This document shows positions 36,860-45,577 of a DNA stretch of 64,000 bases, in pieces. The notes beneath the pieces are model-generated. The model had not been told where the DNA came from and searched no databases. It saw only the letters and a list, made by a program, of their open reading frames with translations. The stretch covers positions 319,508-383,507 of the forward strand of contig NZ_BBXD01000014.1 in NCBI RefSeq assembly GCF_001570545.1, given 5' to 3'. The position numbers were made by a program, and so were the translations under genes. Source of the DNA: Herbidospora mongoliensis (GTDB lineage: Bacteria > Actinomycetota > Actinomycetes > Streptosporangiales > Streptosporangiaceae). Within the stretch, counting starts at the first letter, position 1; the number at the start of each line of letters is the position of its first letter.

Positions 36860-38551
36860 TCAAGTCCGGCGTATGTGGGCGGCGGCCAGGATGAGATAGG
36901 CGCTGGCGGTCCAGGTGTAGGCGCGGTCGCGGAGTCCTGCCCCGGTGCGGGCGTCGAAGTTCTCCGCGAATCCCGATTTCTCACACAGGGCGCGGAAGCG
37001 GGCGCTGACCTCGTCGGCGAGGACGGTCTGGCCGGCGCGGCGCAGGCCGTCCTCGATGAGGATCGTGGAGGGGGCCCAGATGGGGCCGCGCCAGTAGCCG
37101 TCGTCCTGGTAGTGGGGTGAGGTCGGCAGTTCGGTGGCGAGGCCGTATTCGGTCAGGTGGGTTTTGATCCTGGCGGCGAGGGCCGTCTGGATGTGGTGGG
37201 GCAGTTCTTCGCCCAGCACGATCGGCATGAGGTCCAGGAGGCTGCTGCTGGTCCAGGTCTCGCCGGAGCTCGCGCTGCGGGTGGTGAAGCGGTCGTCGTG
37301 CCACAGGTGGGTGAGCATGGCGTCACGCATCCGGTCGGCGGCCTGGGTCCAGTGCGTCGCTTCGCCGGGGAGGGAGAGTTCGGTGGCGAGGCGGGCGAGC
37401 GTGCGCATCTGGAGGATCAGGAAGGAGGCCAGGTCGGCGGTTTCGACGACGCGTCCGGGGGTGAAGGTGGTGGCGTTGTCCCATCCGCTGTCGTTGCCGT
37501 GCTGGTAGTGGGCCAGTTCGTGGCCGGGGACGCGGCGGGCGTCGAGCCAGAACGTGGTCCAGCGTTCGAGCAGGCGGTAGGTGTCGGATCGTTCCCGCGC
37601 GGGTGGCGGGGGGAGGTGGCGCAGGGCCCAGCCGTGGATGGGTGGTTTGACGAAGTTGTAGAGGATCTCGGAGTGGGTGACCGAGTCAGGGAGCGCTCCG
37701 GTGGCTTCCTGGTGGTCGAAGGGCAGCCGGAACTGGTCCCAGGCGAGGGCGGGGAGGCCTTCGGCCAGGGCGATGGCGTTGAAGCAGTGGTCCCAGCTCC
37801 ACACCTTGTCCATCCAGTGTTTGGACATGAGGACGGCGGGGCGGGTGACGAATCCGGCGGCGCCCACGGTGGCCGACCAGAGCACGTAGACGGCGAGTTC
37901 GGCAGCGGGGGTGCGGTCGTCACGCCAGGGGGCGACGGTGTCGAGGTAGTGCCGGTAGTCGTCCCGGGCGGCGGCGGCGACCTGGTCGAAGTCGTGCGGG
38001 CTGGTGTAGGGGGTGCGGGCGGTCTCGAACTCCTCGATGGCGATCTCCCACTCGTCCCAGTCGCCGGTGACCACGATGCCGCGTTCGGTGGTGCCGAGTT
38101 CCTGGGTGCCCAGGTGTTCGGTGATCCGTCCGGCGAGCAGGGTGATGCGGTAGCGGCGGCCGGTCTGGTAGACGGTGAAGATCGCGGATCCGTCGCGGGG
38201 GTCCCGGAAGAAGTAGGGGCCGCTGAAGGGTGTCAGGACGAGGTCGGCGGCCAGGAGCCGCAGGTCGACGCCGCGCCCGCGGACGCGGACGGTGTCGGTG
38301 GTCTCATAAGCGAGGTCGATGCGGCCGGGGTCGCAGTCCCAGGTGAGCTGGTGGGGGGTGGCGGTGACGACGCTGTCGGTGGTGGGGGCCAGCCGGAGGA
38401 TGGGGTGCATGCCGGTCTGGTGGGAGACGAGGTGGATGTCCTGGGCGTAGGTGTTCTCGCCGATGACCGGTGAGAAGCCGAACCAGGACCCGCGGAAGCT
38501 GAACGGGATTTCCCGCAGGGAGAACTCCGGGCCGGTGACGGCGGCGGTCAT
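36860..38551 (-). CDS. Intracellular MGH/GH63-like (alpha/alpha)6-barrel glycosidase
   Basis: This 563-residue protein has no signal peptide, so it is cytoplasmic. It has an N-terminal beta-sandwich (~1-190) and an alpha/alpha barrel with KVWSWDHCFNAIAL, HGNDSGWDNAT and DGYWRGPIWAPS, motifs of the GH63/mannosylglycerate-hydrolase-like group. The Asp of DSGWDNAT and Glu-containing segments near SGETWTSSS are likely catalytic candidates. It follows two sugar permease genes in the same operon, so it should hydrolyse the imported oligosaccharide. The operon's operator is shared with secreted arabinofuranosidase genes; specificity remains open. Confidence 0.82.
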   Translation of the reverse strand: MTAAVTGPEFSLREIPFSFRGSWFGFSPVIGENTYAQDIHLVSHQTGMHPILRLAPTTDSVVTATPHQLTWDCDPGRIDLAYETTDTVRVRGRGVDLRLLAADLVLTPFSGPYFFRDPRDGSAIFTVYQTGRRYRITLLAGRITEHLGTQELGTTERGIVVTGDWDEWEIAIEEFETARTPYTSPHDFDQVAAAARDDYRHYLDTVAPWRDDRTPAAELAVYVLWSATVGAAGFVTRPAVLMSKHWMDKVWSWDHCFNAIALAEGLPALAWDQFRLPFDHQEATGALPDSVTHSEILYNFVKPPIHGWALRHLPPPPARERSDTYRLLERWTTFWLDARRVPGHELAHYQHGNDSGWDNATTFTPGRVVETADLASFLILQMRTLARLATELSLPGEATHWTQAADRMRDAMLTHLWHDDRFTTRSASSGETWTSSSLLDLMPIVLGEELPHHIQTALAARIKTHLTEYGLATELPTSPHYQDDGYWRGPIWAPSTILIEDGLRRAGQTVLADEVSARFRALCEKSGFAENFDARTGAGLRDRAYTWTASAYLILAAAHIRRT

Positions 38552-38587
38552 GGGGAAGTGGTCCTTTCGTGGGGGTGGGGAGCCCGG

Positions 38588-39406
38588 TCAGTCCTTGACG
38601 GCGCCGGCGGTGACGCCGGCCGTGACGTAGCGCTGTGCGATGACGAGCAGGACGGCTGCGGGGATGGAGGCGACGACGGCGGTGGCCATGATCGCGTTCC
38701 ACTGCTGGTTGTTGTTGCCGATGTAGTGGTAGATGCCGAGAGTGATCGGCTGGTGGTCGCCGCCGCTGTCGAGCGTGCTGGCGAAGATGAAGTCCGACCA
38801 CGCCCACAGGAACGCGAACAGCGACACCGTGATGATCGCGTTGCGGCTGACCGGCAGGACGATCGACCGGAAGGTCCGCACGGCGCCGGCGCCGTCCACC
38901 CTGGCCGCCTGGAGGAGTTCCTGCGGGATGCCGGACATGAACGTGGTGAGGATGAGCACCGCGAAGGGGACCGCGAGGGTGGTGTCGGCCACGATCAGCC
39001 CGGGGAGCGTGTTGAGCACGCCGAGGTTGAGGTACATGGCGTAGAAGCCCATCGCCATGATGATCCCGGGGACCATCTGGGCGATCAGCAGCGCGAAACT
39101 CAGCGCGCCGCCGCCGCGCGGGCGCAGCTTGGCCAGCGAGTAGGCCGCCGGGGCGGCGATCACCAGCGTCAGCACGACCGTCCCCAGCCCGACCACCAGG
39201 CTGATGCCCAGATAGGGAAGCTGCTGGTCGAGGACGGCGCGATAACCGTCCAAAGTGCCGTCGACGGGGAACCACGACGGCGGGCTCCTGCGCATGTCCC
39301 GGTCGCGGGTGAACGACACGTTGATCATCCAGTAGACCGGGAAGAGCATCACGCCGGTCAGGGCGAGCCCGATGAGGGTCTTCCACCAGCGGCGCGGAGT
39401 GCTCAT
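38588..39406 (-). CDS. Carbohydrate ABC transporter permease (MalG type)
   Basis: This 272-residue protein has six hydrophobic segments and the EAA loop region (EELLQAARVDGAGAVRTFRSI variant, PQELLQAARVDGAGAVRTF). Its ATG forms ATGA with the stop of the partner permease. It forms the channel with that protein in a CUT1-type importer. No ABC ATPase lies in the operon; actinomycete sugar importers commonly share one MsiK ATPase coded elsewhere. Confidence 0.93.
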   Translation of the reverse strand: MSTPRRWWKTLIGLALTGVMLFPVYWMINVSFTRDRDMRRSPPSWFPVDGTLDGYRAVLDQQLPYLGISLVVGLGTVVLTLVIAAPAAYSLAKLRPRGGGALSFALLIAQMVPGIIMAMGFYAMYLNLGVLNTLPGLIVADTTLAVPFAVLILTTFMSGIPQELLQAARVDGAGAVRTFRSIVLPVSRNAIITVSLFAFLWAWSDFIFASTLDSGGDHQPITLGIYHYIGNNNQQWNAIMATAVVASIPAAVLLVIAQRYVTAGVTAGAVKD

Positions 39407-40359
39407 GACAGGTCCTGCCTTCGCTGGAGGCGGATGTAGAGCAGTCCGAAGGCCAGGGCTGTCGCGATCAGGATGTTGCCGACGGCGGCGCCGGGCCCGA
39501 AGGAGGGCACCAGGTTGCCGAATCCCAGCCGGTAGGACCAGGTGGACAGGGTGGTGGAGGAGCCGCTCGGCCCGCCCTTGGTCATGATCCAGATGAGGTC
39601 GAAGACCTTGAGCGTGTAGACGAGCCCGAGGAGCAGGGTGATGGCCGAGACCGGTCGCAGCAGGGGGAAGGTCACGTGCCGGAAGCGCTGCCAGCCCGTC
39701 GCGCCGTCCAGGGCGGCGGCCTCGTACACCGATGGGCTGATCGCCTGGAGGCCGGAGTAGAGAACCACCAGGTTGAACGGGACGCCGATCCAGATGTTGG
39801 CGGCGATCACCGACCACAGGGACCAGTCGGGCGAGGTCAGCCAGTGGACCGGGCCGGCCCCGAGCACGCCGAGGACGGCGTTGACCACGCCGGAGTCGCT
39901 GTTGAGCATCCAGGCCCAGGTGGAGGACGACACGATCAGCGGCAGCAGCCACGGCACCAGGAACAGGGCGCGCAGGGTCGCCGACAGTGGGAAGTTCCGG
40001 ACGAAGAACAGGGCGAGGGCGAGGCCGAGGGTGAACTGGAAGGCCAGGGACACCACGGTGAACACGACGGTGTGCCACAGCGCGGGGCCGAAGGTGGCGT
40101 CGGTGAGGACGTCGAGGTAGTTGGCGAACCCGGTGAAGGGCGCGTCGCCCTGGACGAAGGAGCGCACCGTGTAGTGGCGCAGGCTCAGCTCCAGGTTGCG
40201 GTACATCGGGTAGGCGTAGAACGCCAGGAGGTAGACGACGATCGGCGCCAGGAATCCCCATGCCGCCCACGCCGCCTTCCGGTGGCCCGGTCCTTGGCGG
40301 ACGGGGCCACCGGCGGCGACGGCCGGGCGCCGGGTGGGTGCCGGGGCGGTTCGAGTCAT
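39403..40359 (-). CDS. Carbohydrate ABC transporter permease (MalF type)
   Basis: This 318-residue membrane protein begins with a basic, proline-rich cytoplasmic segment, then six hydrophobic segments and the EAA loop (PSVYEAAALDGATGWQRFRH). It lies ten bases after the binding-protein gene and overlaps the next permease by four bases. It is the second half of the CUT1 channel. Confidence 0.93.
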   Translation of the reverse strand: MTRTAPAPTRRPAVAAGGPVRQGPGHRKAAWAAWGFLAPIVVYLLAFYAYPMYRNLELSLRHYTVRSFVQGDAPFTGFANYLDVLTDATFGPALWHTVVFTVVSLAFQFTLGLALALFFVRNFPLSATLRALFLVPWLLPLIVSSSTWAWMLNSDSGVVNAVLGVLGAGPVHWLTSPDWSLWSVIAANIWIGVPFNLVVLYSGLQAISPSVYEAAALDGATGWQRFRHVTFPLLRPVSAITLLLGLVYTLKVFDLIWIMTKGGPSGSSTTLSTWSYRLGFGNLVPSFGPGAAVGNILIATALAFGLLYIRLQRRQDLS

Positions 40360-40369
40360 GGTGGCGGGC

Positions 40370-41629
40370 CTACTGGGTGGCGCTCGCCGCCGCGGTCTGC
40401 GCGTCGGTCATCGCCTGCTGCGGGCTCTTGGCCCCGCTCAGCGCCGCCTGCACCGCGCCCCACATCGGCTCGGAGATCTTCGGGTACTTGGTGCCGAGGT
40501 CGTCGCCGGTACGGCCCTTGGCCGCCTTGACCGCCTCGACCCACACGGCGAGTTCGGGGTTCTCGGTGCTCTGCCGGGTCTGGACCGCCTCGGTCGGCGC
40601 GATGTACGACAGCGCCGTGACGGTGGCGAAGGAGTTGTCGGTGCTGGTCAGGCAGGCGACCAGCTTCTGGGAGGTGGCGTAGCGCGCGGTGTCCTGCTGG
40701 ACGGGGATGCTGACGAACTCGCCGCCGGTGGGCGCCGCGGCGGTGCCGCCGTCCTTGGCCGGGACCGGGATGATGCCGTACTCGAACCCGGCGTCCTTGG
40801 CGTTGCCGAGCTGCCAGGTGCCGTTCTCGGCGAAGGCGTAGTCACCGCCGGCGAACTCCTGCCAGCTGGTGGTCTGGGTGTTGTTGATGACCGAGTTCGG
40901 GGCGAGCCCCTTCTTCAGCCAGTCGCTCCACAGCGCCACCGCCGACACGCCTTGGGGCGAGTCGAGCTGGGTGAGCCGGGCGCCGGATCCCCAGAACCAG
41001 GGCAGGAACTGGAAGCTGCCCTCCTCGGTGCCGATGGCGGAGAAGGTGATGCCCTTCTTGCCGGCCGCTTTGGCCTTCTCCAGGGCGGCGGTCAGCGACG
41101 CCCAGTCCTTGACGGAGGCGATGTCGACCCCGGCTTCGTCCAGGACGGCCTTGTTGTAGTAGAGCGCCAGGGTGTTGGCCCCGATGGGGACGCCGTAGGT
41201 GTTCCCGCCGCTCTGTCCGGCCGCGATGAGGTTGGGTGAGATCGCGGTGGTGTCGAGCTTGTTCTCCGCGGTGGTGGTCAGCACACCGGCTTCGGCGAGC
41301 GTCGAGACCACGGGGTTGTCGACGATGAGCACGTCGGGCGCGTTGCCCTGCTGCGCGGCGAGCAGCGCCTTGTTGGTCAGGTCGCTGGTGTCGTATCCGG
41401 TCCGCTCCACCGTCACACCCGCCTGGGTGCCGCAGGTGTCCAGCAGCTTCACCCAGTCGGACGCCTTGTCGTACTGCGGGTAGGGGTCCCAGATGGTGTA
41501 CGTTCCGCCGCCCGCCGCCTGGCCCGAAGCCGTCTCGGTGCCCTCGGGGGAGGAGGTGCCGGAACAGCCGGCCAGGCAACCGGCGGCCAGGAGAGCCAGG
41601 CCCAATCCCGCTGATCTCGATGCTGACAT
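40370..41629 (-). CDS. Sugar-binding lipoprotein of the ABC importer
   Basis: This 419-residue protein has a lipoprotein signal ending LAAGCLAGC (lipobox Cys22). The mature part is a CUT1 solute-binding protein (TYTIWDPYPQYDKASDWVKL, ADVLIVDNP-type strand, GVPIGANTLALYYNKAVLDE, FAENGTWQLGN). It captures the sugar outside the membrane and delivers it to the two permeases. The operator pair at 41660-41686 lies just upstream, so LacI control is expected. The neighbouring arabinofuranosidases suggest arabino-oligosaccharides as ligand, an inference only. Confidence 0.93.
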   Translation of the reverse strand: MSASRSAGLGLALLAAGCLAGCSGTSSPEGTETASGQAAGGGTYTIWDPYPQYDKASDWVKLLDTCGTQAGVTVERTGYDTSDLTNKALLAAQQGNAPDVLIVDNPVVSTLAEAGVLTTTAENKLDTTAISPNLIAAGQSGGNTYGVPIGANTLALYYNKAVLDEAGVDIASVKDWASLTAALEKAKAAGKKGITFSAIGTEEGSFQFLPWFWGSGARLTQLDSPQGVSAVALWSDWLKKGLAPNSVINNTQTTSWQEFAGGDYAFAENGTWQLGNAKDAGFEYGIIPVPAKDGGTAAAPTGGEFVSIPVQQDTARYATSQKLVACLTSTDNSFATVTALSYIAPTEAVQTRQSTENPELAVWVEAVKAAKGRTGDDLGTKYPKISEPMWGAVQAALSGAKSPQQAMTDAQTAAASATQ

Positions 41630-41659
41630 GGGTCAGGCCGTCCTTTCGAGGGCGTGGGG

Positions 41660-41686
41660 TCGAATCGATTGCTCGAATCGGTTCGA
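41660..41686. promoter_or_regulatory. Double LacI operator upstream of the ABC-importer operon
   Basis: TCGAATCGGTTCGA (41673-41686) matches the palindrome TCGAATCGATTCGA at 13 of 14 positions; TCGAATCGATT (41660-41670) is a second, partial copy touching it. They lie 31-57 bases before the binding-protein start, where bound LacI would block transcription. Confidence 0.75.
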
Positions 41687-41781
41687 CTGAACTTAAAACG
41701 GTGCCGTGGGCGCGTCAATGGGTCAACCCTGGCCTCCTTGCCGGCAGGCGGTTCGTCCTGGCCGGATCGTGACTCCTCGGG

Positions 41782-41795
41782 GTGAACCGATTCGA
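41782..41795. promoter_or_regulatory. LacI operator upstream of its own gene
   Basis: GTGAACCGATTCGA matches the shared palindrome at 11 of 14 positions, with the right half exact. It lies 45 bases before the lacI-type start and suggests autoregulation at lower affinity. Confidence 0.55.
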
Positions 41796-41840
41796 CCTAC
41801 TATGGGAGCGGGTTGGAGCCGAGTCAGCTGAGGAGTGCCG

Positions 41841-42866
41841 GTGAACATCGGGGAGATCGCCAGACGATCGGGCGTGTCGCGCAGCACGGTGTCGTACGCG
41901 CTGAGCGGCAAACGGCCGGTGGCGGAGGAGACCCGGCGGCGCATCCAGGCGGTCATCGACGAACTGGACTACCGTCCCAACGCGGCCGCGCGGGCCCTCA
42001 AGGAGGGCAGGACCCGCACGATCGGGCTGGTCATCCCCCCGGCCAGCCAGCGCCTGACCGACGTCCAGCTGGGTTTCGTGGCCAGCGTGGTCGACGCCGC
42101 CGCGCGCGCCGACCTCGACATCCTGCTCTCACCGTCCGGCGGGGAGCACGACCGCTCGTTCGAACGCGTCGTCACCGGCAGCCGCGTCGACGGCGTCATC
42201 CTCATGGAGATCCGGCTGGAGGACGACCGGGTCGCCCGCCTGCGGCGCAGCGGGCTGCCGTTCGTCGGCATAGGCCACACCAGCCGCTCCGACGAGATGA
42301 CCTGGGTCGACATCGACTACGAGACCCTGATGGCCCGTTGCGTGCGCCACCTCGCCGACCTGGGCCATCGTCACATCGCCCTGGTCAACCGCTCGGCCGA
42401 GCTCGTCGCCGCCGGATACGGCCCCAGCCACCGGGCGCAGCTCGGCTTCACCGGTGCCCTCGCCGAGCGCGGCCTGCAGGGCGTGCAGGTCTGCTGCGCC
42501 GACGACGCCCAGGCGGGCAGGTCGTGCGTCGAACGGCTGCTGGCCGCCCACCCCGAGCTGACCGCCATCGCCACGATCAACGAGGCCGCCATCCCCGGGA
42601 TGTACCGCGCGCTGACCCACGCCCGCCTGGCCGTGCCCGGCGACTTCTCCATCACCGGGGTCGCCGCCCGGCACTGGGCGGAGAACCTGCACCCGCCGCT
42701 CACCGCCGCCGACATCCTGGCCGACGAACTCGGAGCGCGCGCCGTCGAACTGCTGATCCAGCGCATCTCCGACCCCGACGCCCCCTTCCGTCACCTGCTG
42801 GTCGCGCCGCCCATCTCGCTGCGCGAGACCACCGGGCCGGCCCGGTCCCGAGCCGACCGCCCCTGA
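41841..42866 (+). CDS. LacI-family regulator of the arabinofuranoside/ABC regulon
   Basis: This 341-residue protein starts at the GTG at 41841 with TGAGGAG upstream; a GTG six bases earlier would cover that site. It has the LacI helix-turn-helix (NIGEIARRSGVSRSTVSYAL) with hinge helix (RPNAAARALKEG) and a periplasmic-binding-like effector domain. It is divergent from the importer operon. Palindromes of the type TCGAATCGATTCGA lie before this gene, the importer operon and both flanking secreted glycosidase genes, making it the likely repressor of all four, released by an imported sugar. Confidence 0.9.
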   Translation: MNIGEIARRSGVSRSTVSYALSGKRPVAEETRRRIQAVIDELDYRPNAAARALKEGRTRTIGLVIPPASQRLTDVQLGFVASVVDAAARADLDILLSPSGGEHDRSFERVVTGSRVDGVILMEIRLEDDRVARLRRSGLPFVGIGHTSRSDEMTWVDIDYETLMARCVRHLADLGHRHIALVNRSAELVAAGYGPSHRAQLGFTGALAERGLQGVQVCCADDAQAGRSCVERLLAAHPELTAIATINEAAIPGMYRALTHARLAVPGDFSITGVAARHWAENLHPPLTAADILADELGARAVELLIQRISDPDAPFRHLLVAPPISLRETTGPARSRADRP

Positions 42867-42973
42867 ACTGTGGCAGGCGAATCGATGCGCGGCCTTCGCC
42901 TGCTCTCGTGGCCGTCTCGGAACCCGGCGTGGCCCGGTCCGCATGGAGCGCGGGCCCTCCGAGGGCGGGCGGA

Positions 42974-44746
42974 TCAGCTCCTGGTCCATTTCTGGCTGCT
43001 CGTGCCGGTGCAGGACCACAGCTGAACCTTGGTTCCGTTCGCTGTCCCGAAGTTGCTCGCCTCCAGGCACTTGCCGGAGTGCACGCCGGTGACGGTGCCG
43101 TCGGAGTTGAGGTTCCACTGCTGGTTGGTCTGGCCGTTGCAGTCCCAGATGATCGCCTGGGTGCCGTTGGCGGTGCCCTGGCCGGAGGCGTCCAGGCACT
43201 TGTTGCCGTACACCTGCAGCTGCTTGGAGGAGGTCAGGGTCCACTGCTGGTTGGCGGCGGTTCCGCAGTCCCACAAGTTGAGCTGGGTGCCGTTGGCGGT
43301 GGTCGCGTTCGGTACGTCCAGGCACCGGCCGGCGTTGACGTTGCGCAGCACCGACGTCGACCCGTTGCCGGGATCGGTGGACGGGGGCAGCAGGGTGATC
43401 GTGTAGGTGTCGTCGATGGCGGTGTGCGGGAGGTTGACCGTGGTGGCGTTGCCGGACAGCGTCACGACGGAGTTCTGGACGGTGACCGGGGCCGTGACGG
43501 CGCCGCCGCCGTTGGAGGGGATGCGCTCGGCCAGGACCCGCACCTGGTTGTTCTGCACGATGCCGCTGGTGGTGTCCAGGCGCTGCAGGTTGACGGCGAC
43601 GTTGCCGGTCGTGGTTCCGCCGCCGACCAGGATCTTGGCCGTCCCGGACGCCTTGGTGGCGAAGGCGTCGTAGTTGGCGCTGGGCGTGACGGAGACGATC
43701 TGGCCGGTCTGCGAGCCGTAGAAGCGGTAGGCCCACCATTCGCCCTTGGGCTGGTATTGGCCCGAGGAGTTGCGGACGAGCAGGTTGCCGAGGTCGTTGT
43801 GCAGGTTTCCGCCGCCCGCCCAGTTGGCGCGCAGGCCGTCGGCGCCGGCCCGCTCCAGGCGGGCGATGTACCAGGCCCCGTCGGCGGGGTTCTGTTCGTT
43901 GGAGGCCCCGTACTCGTTGATCTGGTACGGCCGCGGGTGGGCGATGCCGCGGGAGTTCAACGTGGTGTTGGCCGCCGCCACGTTGGCCACCGGGTCACCC
44001 GGCAGGGAGTGCCAGCTGATGATGTCGGGCACCACGTTGTTGGCCTTGGCGTAGTCGAGGTAGGCGTTCCAGAAGGCGTGGCCGGTGGACGGCACGCACG
44101 CGCAGCTCGGCCCGACGATGAGCTGCGAGGGGAACGCGGCCCGGACACGCTGGTAGGTGCGCCGCCACAGCTCGAAGTACTGGGACTGGGGGCGGTTCCA
44201 GAACAGCGTGATGTTGGGCTCGTTCCACAGGTCCCACTGCACCGGGGCGCCCGTGGCCTGCACGTCGCTGATCAGGCGGGTGAGGAAGTTGTCGTAGTCG
44301 GTCCAGTCGCCGTTGTCGCCGGGGAAGCGGGAGATCGGGTAGCCGTCGGCGCCCCACAGGTCGTGGACGAGCAGGATGAACTCCCCGCCCAGCGAGCGGG
44401 TGCGCAGTAACTGGGCGCGGGTGGCGTTCCAGCGGCGGTCGTACTTGCCCGACACCCAGCCGCCCGGACTGTCGAGCTGTGCCCCACCGGCCCGCATGTA
44501 CCGGAACTTCACGTCGGTGAAGTACTGGCTGGGCGGGCCCGACGCGTTCTCGGTCATACCGTAGATCCAGCCGGAGGCCCGGTAGGTGGGAGTGCCGCCA
44601 CCGGCGGAGAAGTCGACGCTGATGGACTGGTCGGCCGCCTGGGCGGGCGTGGCGGACGTCATGACGGGGACCGCGACGAGTGCGCCGACTGTGAGGAAGG
44701 CCGCCAGCGCGCGGCGGCTCCGGCGGGCGATGTCGCCAACGTTCAT
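42974..44746 (-). CDS. Secreted clan GH-A glycosidase (GH39-like) with ricin-type CBM13
   Basis: This 590-residue protein has a signal peptide (~1-38). The catalytic domain resembles clan GH-A enzymes, with acid/base candidate Glu176 in WDLWNEPN and nucleophile candidate Glu278 in YQINEYGAS. A beta-sandwich (~340-450) follows, then a ricin B-type beta-trefoil (~465-590, repeated CLD...QQW units). The GH39 label is tentative. A perfect LacI palindrome lies 85 bases upstream, linking it to the adjacent importer and to the GH54 gene. Likely substrate is an arabinose- or xylose-containing polymer. Confidence 0.8.
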   Translation of the reverse strand: MNVGDIARRSRRALAAFLTVGALVAVPVMTSATPAQAADQSISVDFSAGGGTPTYRASGWIYGMTENASGPPSQYFTDVKFRYMRAGGAQLDSPGGWVSGKYDRRWNATRAQLLRTRSLGGEFILLVHDLWGADGYPISRFPGDNGDWTDYDNFLTRLISDVQATGAPVQWDLWNEPNITLFWNRPQSQYFELWRRTYQRVRAAFPSQLIVGPSCACVPSTGHAFWNAYLDYAKANNVVPDIISWHSLPGDPVANVAAANTTLNSRGIAHPRPYQINEYGASNEQNPADGAWYIARLERAGADGLRANWAGGGNLHNDLGNLLVRNSSGQYQPKGEWWAYRFYGSQTGQIVSVTPSANYDAFATKASGTAKILVGGGTTTGNVAVNLQRLDTTSGIVQNNQVRVLAERIPSNGGGAVTAPVTVQNSVVTLSGNATTVNLPHTAIDDTYTITLLPPSTDPGNGSTSVLRNVNAGRCLDVPNATTANGTQLNLWDCGTAANQQWTLTSSKQLQVYGNKCLDASGQGTANGTQAIIWDCNGQTNQQWNLNSDGTVTGVHSGKCLEASNFGTANGTKVQLWSCTGTSSQKWTRS

Positions 44747-44830
44747 CTCGGATTCTCCTCATTCAGGGGGTGCTGAGCACAGGTGAGGGGAGTGGCTTCA
44801 CGGGGAGTCGCGACACCCGGAACATCCAGA

Positions 44831-44844
44831 TCGAATCGATTCGA
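44831..44844. promoter_or_regulatory. Perfect LacI operator TCGAATCGATTCGA
   Basis: This is an exact 14-base palindrome 85 bases upstream of the ricin-linked glycosidase start. It is the best copy of the motif found before four transcription units here and defines the consensus. Confidence 0.8.
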
Positions 44845-45512
44845 CCGCAGACTAGATCTCGCCTCCAGCGCTGTCAACAACGTGTGTTAGGGAGATGAAC
44901 GCCTTGTTTCGTGCGGCGCTCCATCCCGCCACGGCGGCAGGGGGCCGGTGACAGAGGCTCTTCCATCCGGGATTCAGCGGGCCACGCAGCTAGGATAAGC
45001 ACGCTTATCTATGAGGCGCTTCTGCCCCTTCTGGGATATCTGCCGTCCCGCGAGCTCGAAATCGCCTCATGGGCGATGGGCTCATACCGATTCGGCCGGG
45101 TTCGGTCGGACCATCCAGACGGGTCTGACATCAGATGAGTATGAAACTTTCATCCTGGCGTTGAGGATCCGCGCCCGCCGGAGAGCTCTCCCCGTCTCCC
45201 TGTCGAGACGCCGCGTCTTCGGCACCGCCCGGCCGGATGCGGTTCCTCGGCCCCGGCTGATCAACTCGGTCGGTCGTCCTCTCACGGGCGGCTGCCTTCG
45301 CCGAAACGGTTCGATTTCAGGTGTTCAGAAGGGCCGTGATCAGGCGAGCGGGACCAGCATGAGGGTCCTGACACGGCCTCCCGCATGAGACCGCGGGCTG
45401 AGGGTTTAGGCAGGCGATCGGGCATGAAGGAGTCTTGACAAGGAGTCCGGACCTCGTATGTGCTTCGCTGTACACCAGCGCCCCTCTCCCTCAGCAAGGC
45501 TCGACCTGTGAG

Positions 45513-45526
45513 TCGAATCGATTCGT
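45513..45526. promoter_or_regulatory. LacI operator upstream of the GH54 gene
   Basis: TCGAATCGATTCGT matches the palindrome at 13 of 14 positions. It lies 51 bases before the GH54 start codon, with an AAGGAG ribosome site in between. Confidence 0.75.
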
Positions 45527-45577
45527 AATGGTGAGGGCGACCGGCTCCGCCCGACCCCTCCTTCAAGGAGCACGACA

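Larger units (their letters stand above)
44747..45577. other. Long divergent intergenic region between two secreted glycosidase genes
   Basis: About 830 bases hold the two LacI operators (44831-44844, 45513-45526) and an additional inverted repeat, GATAAGC-AC-GCTTATC, at 44994-45009. Short frames in between have no recognisable similarity. The length suggests a lost gene or further regulation. Confidence 0.5.

Noticed and set aside
37157-38473. Long + strand Gly/Val-rich frame opposite the GH63-like gene
   Set aside because: Its composition is that of the mirror of a GC-rich gene, and the minus strand has clear glycosidase motifs.
38588-40270. A single 560-codon frame spanning both permease genes
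   Set aside because: Its first half reads antisense-like Arg/Pro-rich sequence out of frame with the MalF-type permease; the true second permease starts at 39406 with an ATGA overlap.
42877-42890. GCGAATCGATGCGC as a further LacI operator
   Set aside because: It lies between the ends of two converging genes and matches the palindrome only in the core, so a promoter role is unlikely.
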